Part shown: positions 26,065-34,464 of the stretch, one piece after another
Position numbering within the stretch: position 1 is the stretch's first letter
Layout of the letters: each line of letters begins with the position of its first letter
NCBI RefSeq assembly: GCF_000426645.1
Contig: NZ_KE384550.1
Coordinates: 208,733-272,732 of the forward strand
Direction: 5' to 3'
DNA from: Nakamurella lactea DSM 19367
GTDB taxonomy: Bacteria; Actinomycetota; Actinomycetes; Mycobacteriales; Nakamurellaceae
DNA: 64,000 bases
The notes under the pieces: generated by a model
What the model saw: only the letters and a program-made list of their open reading frames with translations
What the model was told of the DNA's origin: nothing
Databases searched by the model: none
Program-made: the position numbers and the translations under genes

Positions 26065-26150
26065 GTGTTCTCCTGGTGAGTCTCGGTCAGGAACTGACTA
26101 CTGCACGGGCACGCCGGTGATCGCGGAGCGGCCGGTTCACTGCCATCACG

Positions 26151-27254
26151 TCACCACAGGCCGCCGTCGCCGCGGACGACCAGAGACCGGTGGATCTCGC
26201 GCAGCCGGTTGGCCGGACGTCCGGATCGCAGCTGCATGCCCTTGGCCCGCCGGTAGTGGTGGTGCAGCACGTGATCGACGGTGGTACCGATCCCGCCGTG
26301 CAGTTGGGCGGCGGTGAGCGCGACCTCCACGTACGACCGACCGGCGACGAACAGCGCCACCGCATCCATCGCCGCCGGCCGGGCCGGCGACTCCGGTTCA
26401 AGGCTCAAGGCTTCGTTGGTCGACAACCGGGCGGCGTCCAACGCCATCGACATCCGGCCCAGATGCTGACGCACCGCCTGGAATGCTCCGATCGGCTGGC
26501 CGAACTGGTGACGCTCCAACGCATATTTGGCGGTCAGGTCCAGCACCGCCTCGCACCCGCCGACCATCGAGCTCGCCCGCAACAGGTCGGCGCGGCCCAA
26601 CGCCCTGGCAGCTGCCGCAGCCGGAACCACCACCGCGGGCACATCGGCACCGACCCTGGCTCCCGGCGTGAGCGTTGCCTGCAGCTCGTTGTCGATGCTC
26701 GGGACCGGCGTGATGTCGAGGCCGCCGGTCTGCAGGACGGCGACGAGCACCTCGTCGGTGTTCGCCACGGGTACGGCGAACACCGCGGAGTCGGCCTGCG
26801 CCAACCACTCCACGGTCGATGCGCGACCCTCCAGCAGGTATCCGTCGCCATCCGGGCGAACGCCGAGCTGCCCGTCCGGCGGCGCCACCAGCGCCAGGGC
26901 ATTGCCGGCGACGACCCCGCGCAACACCCCGTCGAAGACGGTGTCCCGTCCTTGCACGAGGTCGAGCAGCGTGACCGCGCGGGCCGTTGACAACAGCGGC
27001 GTGGCATAGCCCGCGCGCCCGCATTCCCGCAGCGCCACCCCGACCTGCGCCAAGGTCCCGGCCGCTCCGCCGACCCGTTCGGGCAGCGCGATGCTCGCCC
27101 AGCCCAGGTCGGTGAGCTCGCTCCACCGCTGCTCCTCGTACCCGTTGTCGGTCTGTTCCTGCTTGTTCAGATACCCGTTGTCGACGAACTTCAACCACCC
27201 CTCGGCGCTATCGGCCAGGGCGGTCTCGTCGTCGGTGTAGTCGGGATGTTTCAT
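26151..27254 (-). CDS. Acyl-CoA dehydrogenase, partner subunit
   Basis: A 367-residue dehydrogenase-like protein. The C-terminal helical domain is clear (ERHQFGQPIGAFQAVRQHLGRM, LHGGIGTTVDHVLHHHYRR), while the middle domain lacks SEPEAGSD. ATG 27254 overlaps the TGA of the preceding dehydrogenase (ATGA), so the pair is translationally coupled and should assemble as a heteromer. It has the usual look of FadE partner subunits in steroid side-chain oxidation. Frame-open sequence upstream of 27254 is a shadow inside the neighbouring gene. Confidence 0.85.
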   Translation of the reverse strand: MKHPDYTDDETALADSAEGWLKFVDNGYLNKQEQTDNGYEEQRWSELTDLGWASIALPERVGGAAGTLAQVGVALRECGRAGYATPLLSTARAVTLLDLVQGRDTVFDGVLRGVVAGNALALVAPPDGQLGVRPDGDGYLLEGRASTVEWLAQADSAVFAVPVANTDEVLVAVLQTGGLDITPVPSIDNELQATLTPGARVGADVPAVVVPAAAAARALGRADLLRASSMVGGCEAVLDLTAKYALERHQFGQPIGAFQAVRQHLGRMSMALDAARLSTNEALSLEPESPARPAAMDAVALFVAGRSYVEVALTAAQLHGGIGTTVDHVLHHHYRRAKGMQLRSGRPANRLREIHRSLVVRGDGGLW

Positions 27255-28417
27255 CGGGGCATTCCCCATCCGCGGTTGGCGATGATGTCGAGTTGGATTT
27301 CGTTGGTGCCACCGCCGAATCGCCACACCGGCGACGACATCAGCCCGTGCACCAGATGGCCGCTGGCCGGCGCCCCGTCGGTGTCGACCACCGTTCCCTC
27401 GGCGCCGATCAGGTCCAGTCCGGTGCTGCAGATGTTCTGCCGGAGCTCCCCCCACCAGATCTTGTTCGTGGAGGCCTCGGCGTACGGAACCTGTCCGGCG
27501 GCCAGCATGGCCGCGCCGCGCAGCGCCATCAGCCGGCACACCTCGACGTCCACCGCATGTTCGCCCATCACGGTCTGCAGCTCGTAGGACTCAGCGGTGC
27601 TGCCGTCGAGCAGCCCGGCTCCGTCGGCCCATTCGGCCAATTGGCGCAGTTCCCAGCGCGGTTCGTTGTGGTAGAACATCCGCTCGAAGTTCAGCGCCGC
27701 GGTGATCGTCTTCCACCCGTCGTTCTCCGCACCAACCCGTTGGGTGGCGGGAACGCGGACGTCGTCGAAGAAGATGGAGGTGGTGCGCTCACCACCCTGG
27801 GTGATGATCGGGGTGATGGTGATCCCGGGGCTGTCGGCCGGAACGATGAACAGGCTCAGCCCGCGGTGTCGAGCCTCCGGTGGGCCAGTGCGTGCGGCGA
27901 CCCACAGGTGGGTGGCGATCGAGGCGCCCGTCGACCAGATCTTCTGGCCACTGAGCAGGTATCCGTCGCCGTCCGCCACTGCCCTGGTGCGCAGCGAGGC
28001 CAGGTCGCTTCCCGCGTCCGGCTCACTGTAGGAGATCGCGAAGATGATCTCGCCGTCCATGATCCGGGAGATGTACTCGCGCCGCTGATCGGGGTTGCCG
28101 TGCAACATGATGGTCGGACCGACAACGTTGAAGGTGAGCAGACCGTTGGGCAGCCGCCGGTTGTACAGCTCCTCGGCGAACAGCCAGTGCTCGATGTCGG
28201 TGCGTCCCTGGCCGCCGAACTCCTTCGGCCACGAAATGCCCAGCCAGCCATCCTCGCCCAACTGCCGCAGGAACGCCTGACAGTGCGTCCGCGGCTGCAT
28301 CGGATCCTCGATGTTCTCCGCCCGTGCCGCCGCCACGAGTTCAGGGTCGAGCCCGTCGAGGTATTCACGGAGGTCGGACAGGAAGGTCAGCTGTTCGTCG
28401 GCAATGACGGTCTTCAT
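27251..28417 (-). CDS. Acyl-CoA dehydrogenase, large subunit
   Basis: A 388-residue FAD-dependent dehydrogenase. GISWPKEFGGQGRTDIE ends the first helical domain, ISYSEPDAGSDLASLRTRA is the flavin strand, GQKIWSTGAS follows, and FGGGTNEIQLDIIANRGWG is the C-terminal FAD-site helix. It is first in a four-gene unit of two large/small dehydrogenase pairs (28417 to 23904). The operator TCAACCATACAGTTGG lies 53 bases upstream. Electrons would go through ETF to EtfD, encoded at 48294-50495. Confidence 0.9.
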   Translation of the reverse strand: MKTVIADEQLTFLSDLREYLDGLDPELVAAARAENIEDPMQPRTHCQAFLRQLGEDGWLGISWPKEFGGQGRTDIEHWLFAEELYNRRLPNGLLTFNVVGPTIMLHGNPDQRREYISRIMDGEIIFAISYSEPDAGSDLASLRTRAVADGDGYLLSGQKIWSTGASIATHLWVAARTGPPEARHRGLSLFIVPADSPGITITPIITQGGERTTSIFFDDVRVPATQRVGAENDGWKTITAALNFERMFYHNEPRWELRQLAEWADGAGLLDGSTAESYELQTVMGEHAVDVEVCRLMALRGAAMLAAGQVPYAEASTNKIWWGELRQNICSTGLDLIGAEGTVVDTDGAPASGHLVHGLMSSPVWRFGGGTNEIQLDIIANRGWGMPR

Positions 28418-28470
28418 ACCTCATCCTCAGGTTCCATTGAGCTCGACGCTAGGTCGGGAATCGGCCGAAG

Positions 28471-28486
28471 TCAACCATACAGTTGG
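28471..28486. promoter_or_regulatory. Operator F of the island regulon
   Basis: TCAACCATACAGTTGG lies 53 bases before the dehydrogenase gene at 28417, first of four same-strand dehydrogenase subunit genes. Confidence 0.75.
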
Positions 28487-28509
28487 GAACAACCGTCACC
28501 ACGGCAGCC

Positions 28510-29298
28510 TCACGAATCCCAGCGGGGCTGACGCTTCTCCGCGAACGCCTGCGGGCCCTCCACCGAATCCGGGTGCGACCAGTGCTGCTGGACCTCTGCC
28601 CAGCCGGCCGCCAGGTACGGCTCGGTGGCGGCATCGGTGAGCCGCCGCAGGCTGCGCCGGGTCGCCCGGACCGCCGCCGGTGAGGCCGCGGCCACCGCCG
28701 TGGCCAACTCCACCGACCTGGCGACCAGGGCCTCGGGCCGGTCGCTGGTGTCGACGATCTCGGTGACCAGGCCCAGCTCGTACATCCGTTGCGCGGTCAG
28801 CCGTTCGGCAGTGCCGAGCAGCGCCATCCGGGCGATCACCGGCACCGGCAGCCGCAGCACCAGCGAGGGCGGCTCGATCCCACTGACCTGACCGACACCC
28901 ACGTGTGGGTCGAGGAAGGTCGCCCGGTGCGCCGCGATGACGAAGTCGGCGTCAGCGACGAAGTGCAGCCCACCGCCGGCGCAGACGCCGTTGACGGCAG
29001 CGATCACCGGAACGTCCAGGGTGCGGCCGGGCAGGAAGGACAGCTCACCGTCGACGCCTTCGCCGCGGGGAGCCCGATCCGCGGACAAGAACCCGGTGTC
29101 CGCCCCGGAACAAAAGCCCCGGCCGTTCCCGGTCAGCACCACACACCGGACATCCTGCCGTCCCGCGACCTCGCGCCACAGGGCTTCCAATGCGTCCATC
29201 AGCTCGGCGCTCAGGGCGTTGAGCTGATCGGGTCGGTTCAACCGGACCAGCAACACACCAGGGGCCGGTTGTTCCTCGGTCAGCACGTTCTCACTCAC
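28510..29298 (-). CDS. Crotonase-fold protein with both catalytic Glu positions replaced by His
   Basis: A 262-residue enoyl-CoA hydratase/isomerase-fold protein. The CoA and oxyanion loops are present (CSGAD, VNGVCAGGG). The two catalytic Glu of crotonase, in GGGxE and PE spaced 20 residues apart, are His here: H112 in AGGGLH and H132 in LDPH. It is therefore probably not a normal hydratase; another crotonase-type reaction (isomerisation, hydrolysis, C-C cleavage) is more likely. The start is uncertain: GTG 29298 has no clear ribosome site and the operator 29307-29322 ends nine bases away; GTG 29286 is an alternative. Confidence 0.82.
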   Translation of the reverse strand: MSENVLTEEQPAPGVLLVRLNRPDQLNALSAELMDALEALWREVAGRQDVRCVVLTGNGRGFCSGADTGFLSADRAPRGEGVDGELSFLPGRTLDVPVIAAVNGVCAGGGLHFVADADFVIAAHRATFLDPHVGVGQVSGIEPPSLVLRLPVPVIARMALLGTAERLTAQRMYELGLVTEIVDTSDRPEALVARSVELATAVAAASPAAVRATRRSLRRLTDAATEPYLAAGWAEVQQHWSHPDSVEGPQAFAEKRQPRWDS

Positions 29299-29306
29299 GC
29301 ACGTAG

Positions 29307-29322
29307 CCAACCATATATTTGG
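29307..29322. promoter_or_regulatory. Operator G of the island regulon
   Basis: CCAACCATATATTTGG lies between the crotonase-like gene (minus strand) and the HSD10-like SDR gene (plus strand, 93 bases away). Confidence 0.78.
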
Positions 29323-29415
29323 TGACAGCTGGGCGCGCTCGACCTTCTATCCTGCACACCGACACGGACAGCCAAATAGAGCCGACATCCGGTTCGGACG
29401 AGTCAGGGGAATCGC

Positions 29416-30177
29416 ATGGACATCAACAACACCGTCGCACTGGTCACCGGCGGGGCATCAGGGTTGGGCCTGGCCACGGCGGAAACGCTGCACCGTCATG
29501 GGGCCACCGTCGTCATCGTCGACCTGCCGTCTTCGCCGGGCGAGGCCGTGGCAGCGGGATTCGGCGGCGACTCGGCCTTCTGCCCGGCCGATGTGACCAG
29601 CGAAGAGCAGGTCGAGGCCGCGGTCGCCGCTGCCACGGCGCGGGGAGACCTGCGCATCGTGGTGAACTGCGCCGGCATCGGTGTCGCGATCCGCACCGCC
29701 GGCCGCAAGGGGCCACATCCGCTGGCCGAATTCGTCCGCGTGGTGAATGTCAACCTGATCGGCACCTTCAACGTGATCAGGCTTGGTGCGCAGGCGATCT
29801 CGGAGACCGATGAGGTCGACGGAGAGCGCGGCGTCATCATCAACACGGCCTCGGTGGCCGCCTTCGACGGCCAGATCGGGCAGGCGGCGTACGCGGCCTC
29901 CAAGAGCGGCGTCGCCGGCATGACGTTGCCTCTGGCCCGCGACCTGGCGTCCAGCAAGATCCGGGTCCTGACCATCGCACCGGGAACCTTCCGCACGCCC
30001 ATGATGGCGATGGCATCGCCGGAGATGCTCGACGCTCTCGCGGCGCAGGTCCCCCACCCGTCGCGACTGGGCGACCCGACCGAGTTCGCGGCGCTGGCCC
30101 GGCACATCGTTGAGAACCCGATGCTCAACGGGGAGACGATCCGGCTCGACGGTGCCATCCGGATGGCTCCCAGGTAG
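29416..30177 (+). CDS. SDR-family 3-hydroxyacyl-CoA dehydrogenase (HSD17B10-like)
   Basis: A 253-residue short-chain dehydrogenase. TGGASGLGLATAETL binds NAD, VVNCAGIG follows, and Ser-Tyr-Lys are in NTASVAAFDG...AAYAASKSG. The long loop after the NCAG motif (AIRTAGRKGPHPL) and the end MLNGETIRLDGAIRMAPR are typical of type II 3-hydroxyacyl-CoA dehydrogenase (HSD10), which handles short branched and steroid substrates. ATG 29416 has AGGGGA six bases upstream. It is divergent from the crotonase-like gene and probably shares the operator at 29307-29322. Confidence 0.9.
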   Translation: MDINNTVALVTGGASGLGLATAETLHRHGATVVIVDLPSSPGEAVAAGFGGDSAFCPADVTSEEQVEAAVAAATARGDLRIVVNCAGIGVAIRTAGRKGPHPLAEFVRVVNVNLIGTFNVIRLGAQAISETDEVDGERGVIINTASVAAFDGQIGQAAYAASKSGVAGMTLPLARDLASSKIRVLTIAPGTFRTPMMAMASPEMLDALAAQVPHPSRLGDPTEFAALARHIVENPMLNGETIRLDGAIRMAPR

Positions 30178-30202
30178 GCGGGGTCGTCAGCCTGCCCTGT
30201 AG

Positions 30203-30218
30203 CCAACCAAGTATTTGG
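30203..30218. promoter_or_regulatory. Operator H of the island regulon
   Basis: CCAACCAAGTATTTGG lies 50 bases before the SnoaL-like gene, first of the unit SnoaL - hydratase - dehydrogenase. TATACT at 30220-30225 directly next to it is a plausible -10 box. Confidence 0.78.
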
Positions 30219-30268
30219 TTATACTCTCGGTCTGCGGACACCGACCAGCGCTGACGAAGGAGCACGGG

Positions 30269-30826
30269 ATGGCCGACACCCCTGACACCACGGAACTACT
30301 GGCTGAGCTTCGGCGGCTGCGCGACCACGAGGAGATCCGGCAGTTGATGTACCGGTACGCCCGCGGCGTCGACCGGTCCAGTGCCGGCCGGATCGCGTCG
30401 GTGTACGCGGAGGGCGGGACCGACAAGCACGGCCTGTTCGACGGGCCGGGCACGATATTCGCCGAACACGTGGCAGCCGGCGGCCGGCAGCTACCGGACG
30501 TGGTCGGCAATCACCACATCACCAACATCCTGATCGAGGTCGACGGCGACACTGCCCGCGCCGAGACCTACTTCCTGGCGATCCATCCGCATCGGGACGA
30601 CGACGGTGAGGTGCGGATGGCGCTGATGTCCGGCCGCTACGTCGATTCCCTCGTGCGGGAGAACGACGTCTGGGGCATCAAGCGTCGGCTCGTCACCTCC
30701 GACTTCTCGCTCAACGACATCTTCGGCGAACCCTGGCAGCACGTCGTCCCCACCCCGGAAGGCTTCCTCAAGGGCGGCCGCGGCTCGGCCGACCCCTCCA
30801 ACACGGTGTTCGCCGACCTCGACTGA
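30269..30826 (+). CDS. SnoaL-like / NTF2-fold protein
   Basis: A 185-residue cone-fold protein of the SnoaL_4 / scytalone-dehydratase-like group. The N-terminal LRDHEEIRQLMYRYARGVDR helix is characteristic, and VVGNHHITNILIEVDGDTARAETYF is the central sheet with the paired His often seen in active members. The family includes dehydratases, isomerases and cyclases acting on polyketides and steroids. ATG 30269 has GAAGGAG upstream. It is first in the unit SnoaL - hydratase - dehydrogenase, behind operator 30203-30218 located 50 bases upstream. Confidence 0.83.
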   Translation: MADTPDTTELLAELRRLRDHEEIRQLMYRYARGVDRSSAGRIASVYAEGGTDKHGLFDGPGTIFAEHVAAGGRQLPDVVGNHHITNILIEVDGDTARAETYFLAIHPHRDDDGEVRMALMSGRYVDSLVRENDVWGIKRRLVTSDFSLNDIFGEPWQHVVPTPEGFLKGGRGSADPSNTVFADLD

Positions 30827-30858
30827 GAGTCGAACGCGAGTCAGAGAGCGGGTTTCCG

Positions 30859-31623
30859 ATGGTCCTTGAACAGCGGCGGGTCGGCTCGACGGCGATCCTG
30901 ACCCTCAACCGTCCCGAACAACGCAACGCGCTGAACCCCGAACTCATCGCCGCGCTGTCCGCGGCATTGGGCCGGGCCGGGTCCGACGACGGTGTGCGCT
31001 CCGTCATCCTCACCGGCACCGGCGACCGGGCGTTCTGTGCCGGCATGGATCTCAAGGCGTTCGCCGCCAACGACATCGGGTCGGACGCTGCCGACGCCGC
31101 GAACATCTTCGAGTCCCTGCTGGGCGGGCTCGACAAGCCGGTCATCGCGGCCGTGAACGCGGCCGCGGTCGCGGGCGGCTTCGAACTGGTACTCGCCTGC
31201 GATCTGGTGGTTGCGTCCGAGACGGCGGTCTTCGGCCTTCCCGAGGTCAAGCGCGGGCTGTTCGCCGGCGGCGGCGGATACACCCTACCGGCCCGGATCC
31301 CGCTGACCGTCGCGTTGGAACTCGGTCTCACCGGCGATCCGATCGACGCCCGTCGGGCGCTCGCACTCGGCCTGGTCAACCAGGTGGTGCCGCCGGAACG
31401 GGTACTCGGCGCCGCGCAGGACTACGCCACCAGGATCGGCGCCAACGGGCCGCTGGGGGTGGCCGCCACCAAGAAGACCATGCGACTCGTCGGCGGCGGC
31501 GATCCGGCCGGGGCGGACGACCTGGCCAGGAACAGTCTGAGGCGGGTGTTCGGCAGCCGGGACGCCGCCGAGGGCGCGCGGGCCTTCGCCGAGAAGCGAT
31601 CGCCCGTCTGGACCGGGCGCTGA
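30859..31623 (+). CDS. Enoyl-CoA hydratase
   Basis: A 254-residue crotonase. Both catalytic Glu are present at the right spacing: E109 in AGGFE and E129 in GLPE. AFCAGMDLKAF provides the oxyanion loop and AFAEKRSPVWTGR the usual C-terminus. It should add water to a 2-enoyl-CoA. This contrasts with the crotonase-like protein at 28510-29298, which has His at both positions. It sits 32 bases after the SnoaL-like gene and 65 bases before a dehydrogenase gene, all on the + strand. Confidence 0.9.
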   Translation: MVLEQRRVGSTAILTLNRPEQRNALNPELIAALSAALGRAGSDDGVRSVILTGTGDRAFCAGMDLKAFAANDIGSDAADAANIFESLLGGLDKPVIAAVNAAAVAGGFELVLACDLVVASETAVFGLPEVKRGLFAGGGGYTLPARIPLTVALELGLTGDPIDARRALALGLVNQVVPPERVLGAAQDYATRIGANGPLGVAATKKTMRLVGGGDPAGADDLARNSLRRVFGSRDAAEGARAFAEKRSPVWTGR

Positions 31624-31688
31624 CGCCGCCGGCGACGGTGGATCGCCGTCCCAGCTCACCGCATCGTTCAACATCCGAGAGAGCAACC

Positions 31689-32843
31689 ATGGACCGCAAG
31701 CACTTCGACACCGAGCACCTCGACTTCGGCGATGCCTTCCGTACCTTCATAGACCGCTCCGTGCTGCCCCACCTCGACGACTACCAGCGGGCGGGGATCG
31801 TTGCGCGGGAGGTCTTCACCGCGGCCGGCAAGGGCGGCTTCCTCGGCATGGCGATACCCGAGGAGTTCGGTGGCGGCGGCACCGCCGACTTCCGTTTCAA
31901 CCAGGTCCTGGGCGAACAGATCGGCCGGTCGGGCATCGGCGGCGCCGGCCTGGGAATCTCGCTGCACAACGACATCTGCCTGCCCTACTTCCTGCACTAC
32001 AGCACCGATGAGCAGCGCCGGCGTTGGCTCCCCGGCATCGCCTCCGGTGAGCAGATCACCGCGATCGCGATGTCCGAACCCGGCGCCGGATCGGATCTGG
32101 CCGGCCTGCGCACCCGCGCTCGGCGGGACGGCGGCCACTACGTGGTGAACGGGGCAAAGACCTTCATCACCAACGGTATCAATGCGGATCTCGTCATCGT
32201 CGCCTGCCGCACCGGCCAGCACGATGCCGATCGGCGGCGTGGCCTCAGCCTGCTCGTCGTCGAACGCGACATGCCCGGGTTCGAGCGCGGCCGCAACCTC
32301 GACAAGCTCGGTCTGCACAGCCAGGACACCGCCGAGCTGTCGTTCACCGACGTCCGCGTACCCGTGGCCAACCTGCTCGGCGAGGAGGGTCAGGGCTTCG
32401 ACTACCTGTCGGCGAAGCTCCCGCAGGAGCGCACATCGATCGCCGTAGCCGCCGTCGCCGAGGCCCGGGCCGCCCTCGACGAGACGGTCGGCTACGTGAA
32501 GGGTCGTAGCGCCTTCGGCCGCCCGATCGGGGCCTTCCAGCACACCAAGTTCGTGCTGGCCGACATCGCCACCGAGATCGACATCGCGCAGGCCTACCTC
32601 GACCGTTGCGTCGACCGCCTCAACACCGGGGAGCTGTCCGCGGCCGACGCCGCCAAGGCCAAGTACTTCTGCACCGAACTCCAGGGGCGCGTGGTGGACA
32701 GCTGCCTGCAGCTCTACGGCGGCTACGGATACATGGCCGAGTATCCGATCTCCCGGCGCTTCGCCGATGCCCGCATCACCCGCATCTACGGCGGCACCTC
32801 GGAAATCATGAAGACGGTGATCTCGAAGTCCATCGGCCTGTGA
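31689..32843 (+). CDS. Acyl-CoA dehydrogenase (single-gene, homomeric type)
   Basis: A 384-residue complete acyl-CoA dehydrogenase. MAIPEEFGGGGT ends domain 1, AIAMSEPGAGSDLAGLRTRA is the flavin strand, RSAFGRPIGAFQHTKF lies in the last domain, and the catalytic Glu region is LYGGYGYMAEYPISRRF followed by RIYGGTSEIMK. Unlike the three two-gene dehydrogenases of the island it has every feature of a homotetrameric enzyme. ATG 31689 is preceded by GAGAGAG. It ends the catabolic island; the next gene belongs to an export/regulation block. Confidence 0.92.
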   Translation: MDRKHFDTEHLDFGDAFRTFIDRSVLPHLDDYQRAGIVAREVFTAAGKGGFLGMAIPEEFGGGGTADFRFNQVLGEQIGRSGIGGAGLGISLHNDICLPYFLHYSTDEQRRRWLPGIASGEQITAIAMSEPGAGSDLAGLRTRARRDGGHYVVNGAKTFITNGINADLVIVACRTGQHDADRRRGLSLLVVERDMPGFERGRNLDKLGLHSQDTAELSFTDVRVPVANLLGEEGQGFDYLSAKLPQERTSIAVAAVAEARAALDETVGYVKGRSAFGRPIGAFQHTKFVLADIATEIDIAQAYLDRCVDRLNTGELSAADAAKAKYFCTELQGRVVDSCLQLYGGYGYMAEYPISRRFADARITRIYGGTSEIMKTVISKSIGL

Positions 32844-32857
32844 CCGGCGATTTACGA

Positions 32858-32900
32858 CAGTAACTCTCTTTTGGTAGTCTCTCCCAAACGAGAGTCACTG
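32858..32900. promoter_or_regulatory. Inverted repeat, likely TetR operator of the DHA2 exporter
   Basis: CAGTAACTCTCTTTTGG (32858-32874) and CCAAACGAGAGTCACTG (32884-32900) match at 15 of 17 positions around a nine-base spacer, just before the exporter's AGGAG site. The length and wide spacing resemble QacR/TetR-type operators. The cognate repressor is probably the TetR gene at 34465. Confidence 0.75.
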
Positions 32901-32912
32901 TCAGGAGTCGCC

Positions 32913-34457
32913 ATGCCCGCTGTCGAACCGCTGCTGCCCATCGCCACCAGCCGCGCGCACCGCCGCCGCTGGTGGATCCTCGGCACGCTCTGCCTGTCCA
33001 TGCTGGTCGTCGGTCTCGACGCCACGGTGCTCAACGTGGCACTGACCCCGATCGCGGAGAGCCTGCGGGCGAGCACCGGTCAACTGCAATGGATCGTCAA
33101 CGGCTTCGTCCTGGCGTTCGCGGTCTGCCTGATCCCGGCCGGCGTGCTGGGCGACCGGATCGGTCGCCGACGGGTGCTGACGGCCGGGCTGACGGTCTTC
33201 GTGCTGGCCTCCGCGGCCGCCGCGTTCACCAGGACTCCGGCACAGTTGATTACCGCCAGGGCAGTGATGGGGCTCGGCGCCGCGGCGGTGATGCCGTTGG
33301 CCCTGTCGATCATTCCCACGGTCTTCGGCGCAGCCGAGCGCCGCCGGGCAGTGGCGATGACGACGGTCGCCATGGGACTCGGTATGCCGCTGGGCCCGCT
33401 GATCGGCGGCGCCCTGCTCAACCATTTCTGGTGGGGCTCGACCCTGCTGATCAACGTGCCGCTGGTGGCCGTCGCGCTGGTCGCCGGCCTGATCGTGATC
33501 CCCGACTCGCGGGAGACCGCTCGCCGGCCGCTCGACCCGGCCGGGCTGGTCCTGTCCGCGGTCGGGTTCACCGCGCTGGTTTACGGGATCGTCCGCGCGC
33601 CCACCGCGGGTTGGGGTTCGGCGGTGACGCTGATCTGTCTCGGCGTCGCGGTGCTCACCCTGGCAGCATTCGTCGCGGTGGAGCGGCGGGCGATGGCACC
33701 GATCGCGTCCCGGGAGCTGTTGCGTACCCCTCTGTTCGTCTGGCCGACGGTCGCCATCGCGCTGGCGTCGTTCGTGCTGCTCGGCCTGATCTTCGTCGTC
33801 CCGCAGTACCTGCAGGCGGTCCGCGGGCTGGACGCGCTGGCCACCGGAGTCCGGCTGATGCCACTGATGGTGGCGTTGGTGATCGGCTCCGGACTGGCCG
33901 CCCGCGCCGAGCGGCGGCTGAGCATCCGGGTGCTGATCTGCCTCGGCCTGGTGGTGACGGCCGCCGGCTGCGTGCTGCTGCTGTGGGTCGGGGTGGACAC
34001 CGGCTACCCGTTGCTGTTCTGCGGACTGTTCGTGGTGGGGTTCGGTTTCGGGCTGTCCATGCCGCCCGCCATGGACGCCATGCTCGGCTCGCTGCCCGCC
34101 GACTCCGAGAGCACCGCCACCGCGCTGAACAACGCGGTCAAACAGCTCGCCGGCGCGCTCGGTGTCGCGCTGCTCGGCAGTCTGCTCAGCTCGGCCTACC
34201 TGGCCGGGGTCACCGGTGCCGCGGCGTCCGTTCCGCCGGCCGCCGCCGCGGCCGTCCGCGGGTCGGTGCAGGGCGCCGCCGCCGTCGCCGACCAGCTCGG
34301 CGGAACCGCCGGCGTCGACCTGCGGCAGGCCGCGGGCACGGCCTTCGTCACCGGAATGCACCACGTCACCCTCGCCTGCGCGCTGGTCGCACTGGCCACC
34401 GCCGCGCTGCTCGCGGTCGCGCTGCCGGCCGGACCGCCCGCTGCGAACCTGCAATGA
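32913..34457 (+). CDS. DHA2-family (EmrB/QacA-type) MFS exporter
   Basis: A 514-residue membrane protein with about 14 hydrophobic segments, starting WWILGTLCLSMLVVGLDATVLNVALTPI, the usual DHA2 helix-1 motif with D in TM1. GVLGDRIGRRRVL is the cytoplasmic A motif, and AMGLGMPLGPLIGGALL is motif C of antiporters. Such proteins export drugs or other hydrophobic compounds using the proton gradient. ATG 32913 has AGGAG six bases upstream. The inverted repeat at 32858-32900 covers the promoter, and the TetR gene begins eight bases after the stop, a classic self-controlled efflux pair. Confidence 0.93.
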   Translation: MPAVEPLLPIATSRAHRRRWWILGTLCLSMLVVGLDATVLNVALTPIAESLRASTGQLQWIVNGFVLAFAVCLIPAGVLGDRIGRRRVLTAGLTVFVLASAAAAFTRTPAQLITARAVMGLGAAAVMPLALSIIPTVFGAAERRRAVAMTTVAMGLGMPLGPLIGGALLNHFWWGSTLLINVPLVAVALVAGLIVIPDSRETARRPLDPAGLVLSAVGFTALVYGIVRAPTAGWGSAVTLICLGVAVLTLAAFVAVERRAMAPIASRELLRTPLFVWPTVAIALASFVLLGLIFVVPQYLQAVRGLDALATGVRLMPLMVALVIGSGLAARAERRLSIRVLICLGLVVTAAGCVLLLWVGVDTGYPLLFCGLFVVGFGFGLSMPPAMDAMLGSLPADSESTATALNNAVKQLAGALGVALLGSLLSSAYLAGVTGAAASVPPAAAAAVRGSVQGAAAVADQLGGTAGVDLRQAAGTAFVTGMHHVTLACALVALATAALLAVALPAGPPAANLQ

Positions 34458-34464
34458 TCGAGGG

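Noticed and set aside
4320-30218. The palindromes as KstR or KstR2 sites
   Set aside because: Their core CCAAC...TTGG does not fit either published consensus.
32858-32900. Inverted repeat as a terminator of the island
   Set aside because: The long nine-base spacer and position just before the exporter's ribosome site fit an operator better; no GC-rich stem is present.
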